Assembly (NCBI RefSeq): GCF_012844455.2
Contig: NZ_JABBCQ020000026.1
Span: forward strand, 1 to 35,183
Source of the DNA: Comamonas suwonensis
GTDB lineage: Bacteria > Pseudomonadota > Gammaproteobacteria > Burkholderiales > Burkholderiaceae_C
Direction: 5' to 3'
Length of the DNA stretch: 35,183 nt
Shown here: positions 32,951 through 35,183 of the stretch, piece by piece
How positions within the stretch are numbered: position 1 is the stretch's first letter
Layout of the letters: each line of letters opens with the position of its first letter
Notes under the pieces: generated by a model
What the model saw: the letters and a program-made list of their open reading frames with translations, nothing else
The model's database searches: none
What the model was told of the DNA's origin: nothing
Made by a program: the position numbers and the translations under genes

Positions 32951-34171
32951 GGCGCGAAGAGAGAGCGTTTTTCTGACTCTGGAGGGCTGTACTTGGAGGT
33001 AAGTCCCGCAGGATCACGGCGTTGGTTCTGGAAGTACCGTAAAGATGGTAAAGAAGGTCGTTTGGCACTGGGAAGTTACCCGCAGGTCAGCTTGTCAGCT
33101 GCGCGCAAAGCGCGAGACATTGCTCGACTGCAAAAATCTGAAGGCATTGACCCTGCTAAAGCGCGCAAGGTTGAAAAGCTGGTCAATCCGACTGGGTTTG
33201 ACAATTCTTTCAAATCAGTGGCTTTGGAATGGCATGGACGGCAGGTCACTCGCTGGAGTCCAGGGCATGCCGAGCGCACACTGCGGCAGTTGGAGCGTGA
33301 CTTGTTCCCCTGGATTGGTGATAGGGAAATGTCACAGATTCAGCCCATGGAGCTTTTGGCGGTACTTCAAAAGGTCGAAGAGCGTGGCGCGATTGAGACT
33401 GCAGACCGTGCTTTGATGCTAGCTCGGCAGGTCTGGCGCTATTGGTTGCCAACGGCCAGCAACACTCAGCGTGACATCACAGAGGGATTGAAGGCACGGC
33501 TGACCCCTTATCGTGGAAGCAATTTCCCCGCGATCGTGGAGCCGGAACGCTTTGGCGAACTTTTGAGGGCAATGTATGCCTACAAAGGCGGCCCGTTTGT
33601 GCGAACGGCACTTTTGCTGGCGCCGTTGCTTTATCAGCGCCCAGCCAATCTGCGGATGATGGAGTGGGAAGAGCTTGATTTGGATGGGCAAATGTGGACG
33701 ATTCCTAGCGCAAAAATGAAGCGTTCTGTGCAAGAGAAGGAAAACGGCGAGCCGCATGTAGTGCCGTTGCCCAAACAGGCGGTAGCGATGCTTCGTGAGC
33801 TGAAGCCTCTTAGTGGACGTGGCCGTTATGTTTTTCCTGGTCAGCGAGACCATGATCGGCCCATGTCGGATAACTCTGTGCGTACGGCCTTATATAGCCT
33901 CGGGTTTGGTGATGAGCAAAGCTGGCATGGTTTTCGTGCTAGCGCCAGAACAATGTTGGTTGATCAGCTTGATCTCGATCCGCTGGCGATTGAAGCCAAT
34001 CTAGCGCACGCCGTTAAGGATGCTAATGGACGCAGCTACAACCGGACGAAGTACTTGGCAAAGCGCTTCGATCAGATTCAGCAGTGGGCTGACTATTTGG
34101 ATCATTTACGCGAATCGTTGGGCGTGGTTGAAGGTGTTAAAAAAATGCGGGTTGCTTTAAATCAAGGTTGA
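32909..34171 (+). CDS. int: P4-type tyrosine integrase of an ssrA-inserted island
   Basis: This 420-residue site-specific recombinase probably inserts and excises the element at the tmRNA gene. The N-terminal arm-binding domain (about 1-85, DUF4102 type) shows FSDSGGLYLEVSPAGSRRWF and RLALGSYPQVSLSAARKAR. A core-binding domain follows (about 95-200). The catalytic domain contains Arg in YQRPANLRMMEW, a Lys region (IPSAKMKRS), HGFR in WHGFRASARTML, His in NLAHAV and the nucleophile Tyr in GRSYNRTKYL, so all active-site residues are present. The ATG at 32909 directly follows a TGTTCCCCC repeat, and a GAGAGG ribosome site lies about 12 nt upstream. It appears intact and is convergent with the nuclease gene, 29 nt away. 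Confidence 0.93.
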   Translation: MLTDAQCRNATCSPGAKRERFSDSGGLYLEVSPAGSRRWFWKYRKDGKEGRLALGSYPQVSLSAARKARDIARLQKSEGIDPAKARKVEKLVNPTGFDNSFKSVALEWHGRQVTRWSPGHAERTLRQLERDLFPWIGDREMSQIQPMELLAVLQKVEERGAIETADRALMLARQVWRYWLPTASNTQRDITEGLKARLTPYRGSNFPAIVEPERFGELLRAMYAYKGGPFVRTALLLAPLLYQRPANLRMMEWEELDLDGQMWTIPSAKMKRSVQEKENGEPHVVPLPKQAVAMLRELKPLSGRGRYVFPGQRDHDRPMSDNSVRTALYSLGFGDEQSWHGFRASARTMLVDQLDLDPLAIEANLAHAVKDANGRSYNRTKYLAKRFDQIQQWADYLDHLRESLGVVEGVKKMRVALNQG

Positions 34172-34200
34172 GCGGGTGTTTCTGGCTGTTTCCTGGCATC

Positions 34201-35183
34201 TCACTCAGTTGCTGAAGCGGCAACAGCCAAAAAATCCTTATCGAAGTAAGCTCCGCACGAGGGACACATGACGTTCGTGATCTGCTCCGCAAGCGTGCGG
34301 TGATAGGTCAGATCGGTGCCGTTCTTGAAGAGCGTTGCATCACAATCGTAGCAGTGGGTGCGAACGGTTTCCATGCCGCAATTTCCGCAGTTCTGTGACC
34401 AATAGTCCCTGCCTCTGCGAGTCTGTCGCCGCTTGATGTCGACAGACTCGTGTTTGGTAGCACAGCGGATGCAGCAACTCGTACTGTTCCAGTTGTATTC
34501 CTCATCGGGGCTAGGGGGCTGAGGAAACACTGCTTGTAGCCCTATGGCGATCAAACGGCGCAGGTTCTGTTGCGCACCACCGCCTTGCGTCCCAGCCGCG
34601 AGTTGGATGCTTCCGGTACGGTGATTTGTGGGCGCCTCCTGTCCATAGTCGCAGTGTTGTCCCCAGGCAAGCGGAGATGACGGTTCAGAAACTGCATTCG
34701 CTTGCGGCTGCAAGATGAACACGCGGTCCCTTTTGCCGCCGTAGCCCTTCCCATCGACCAACTCAGCAAGTAAGTCGGTAAGTTCGCCCCGCCGCCAGCG
34801 TGTGCGGAACTTGGCGTCCATGACGATGGCGCCCACATCGCCAGAATCTGAATTGCTGAATCGCAAGCGAAAATCTGGGCGCCTGCCGTTTTCAAGAACT
34901 GGCTGGATTTCTAAGATGGCCGAAATGCCAATGTCCTTTCTGTTGAACAGAAGGCTCGCACTGTCTGGCCGCCCGGTCACCGCTCTAAAAACCAACTCTT
35001 GCCATCCAGGACTTGGCTCAAAGTCAAAATCCTCGATGAGGGTGCTGATGATCTTCACCAGACACCATCGTTCATAGACGGCACTAGCATGCAAGATGCT
35101 GATCCGATGTAGTTCGTCAAGCGACTCACCGCCGATGCCCGCGCGCTCTGCAAGTTCACGCACCCGGGTGTAGGCTTTGAGAA
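34201..35183 (-). CDS. Partial PD-(D/E)XK nuclease-like protein with C-terminal zinc ribbons
   Basis: The reading frame is open to the right edge of the window. A GTG at 35163 could start it, but the frame continues upstream (LKAYTR), so the true N terminus is probably outside. Numbering from that GTG, AVYERWCLVKIISTL (28-42) matches the helix before the core of McrC/DUF2357-associated nucleases. The core shows Pro96-Asp97 (RRPDFRLRF) and Asp116-x-Lys118 (IVMDAKFRTRW), a PD-(D/E)XK pattern. HRTGSIQLAAG and LRRLIAIGLQ fit the C-terminal strand and helix. Four CxxC knuckles follow (231/234, 259/262, 271/274, 300/303), forming two zinc ribbons. A role as effector of a restriction or defence system is inferred from the fold and island context. 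Confidence 0.65.
   Translation of the reverse strand, partial: LKAYTRVRELAERAGIGGESLDELHRISILHASAVYERWCLVKIISTLIEDFDFEPSPGWQELVFRAVTGRPDSASLLFNRKDIGISAILEIQPVLENGRRPDFRLRFSNSDSGDVGAIVMDAKFRTRWRRGELTDLLAELVDGKGYGGKRDRVFILQPQANAVSEPSSPLAWGQHCDYGQEAPTNHRTGSIQLAAGTQGGGAQQNLRRLIAIGLQAVFPQPPSPDEEYNWNSTSCCIRCATKHESVDIKRRQTRRGRDYWSQNCGNCGMETVRTHCYDCDATLFKNGTDLTYHRTLAEQITNVMCPSCGAYFDKDFLAVAASATE

Overview
The window comes from the chromosome of a betaproteobacterium of the family Comamonadaceae, most likely Comamonas or a close relative. The evidence is the conserved gyrA-serC-pheA-tyrA-aroA/cmk-rpsA-ihfB-lapA-lapB block, a fused AroA-Cmk protein, a phasin gene, a short-form OmpA behind gyrA, and a family of small palindromic intergenic repeats. 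The species cannot be fixed from sequence reading alone.

Region by region. Positions 1-7153 hold a heavy-metal efflux operon: a small exported protein, a TolC-like outer membrane channel, a lipoprotein adaptor, an HME-RND pump and a divergent PII-like protein. Positions 7252-7573 carry tRNA-Ala(GGC), tRNA-Glu(TTC) and tRNA-Asp(GTC). Positions 7640-10105 concern acyl-CoA and polyhydroxyalkanoate metabolism: a type-2 3-hydroxyacyl-CoA dehydrogenase-like SDR, a phasin with candidate PhaR boxes, and a thioesterase. Positions 10336-17831 read rightward: nicotinate phosphoribosyltransferase, a sodium/proton antiporter behind a structured RNA leader, a D-2-hydroxyacid dehydrogenase, a tautomerase, RmuC and an MFS transporter.

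Positions 17887-29962 are a long leftward block, transcribed in the order gyrA, serC, pheA, tyrA, aroA-cmk, rpsA, ihfB, lapA, lapB. It covers DNA supercoiling, serine and aromatic amino acid synthesis, CMP phosphorylation, translation, nucleoid architecture and LPS assembly control. Rightward again, ompA, ubiG and gph lead to ssrA (tmRNA, 32316-32692).

From about 32660 to the right edge the window enters an integrated island. A P4-type tyrosine integrase starts just after the tmRNA 3' end and is surrounded by five copies of a TGTTCCCCC motif. It is followed by a convergent, edge-truncated protein that combines a PD-(D/E)XK nuclease-like core with two zinc ribbons. The rest of the island, probably its defence or restriction cargo, lies outside the window.

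The most unusual items are the nuclease/zinc-ribbon protein, the phased motif array at the integrase, the two-state RNA leader of the antiporter, and the PII-like protein tied to metal efflux. No CRISPR array, transposase or rRNA was seen. All family assignments come from reading motifs and translations; no database search was run.
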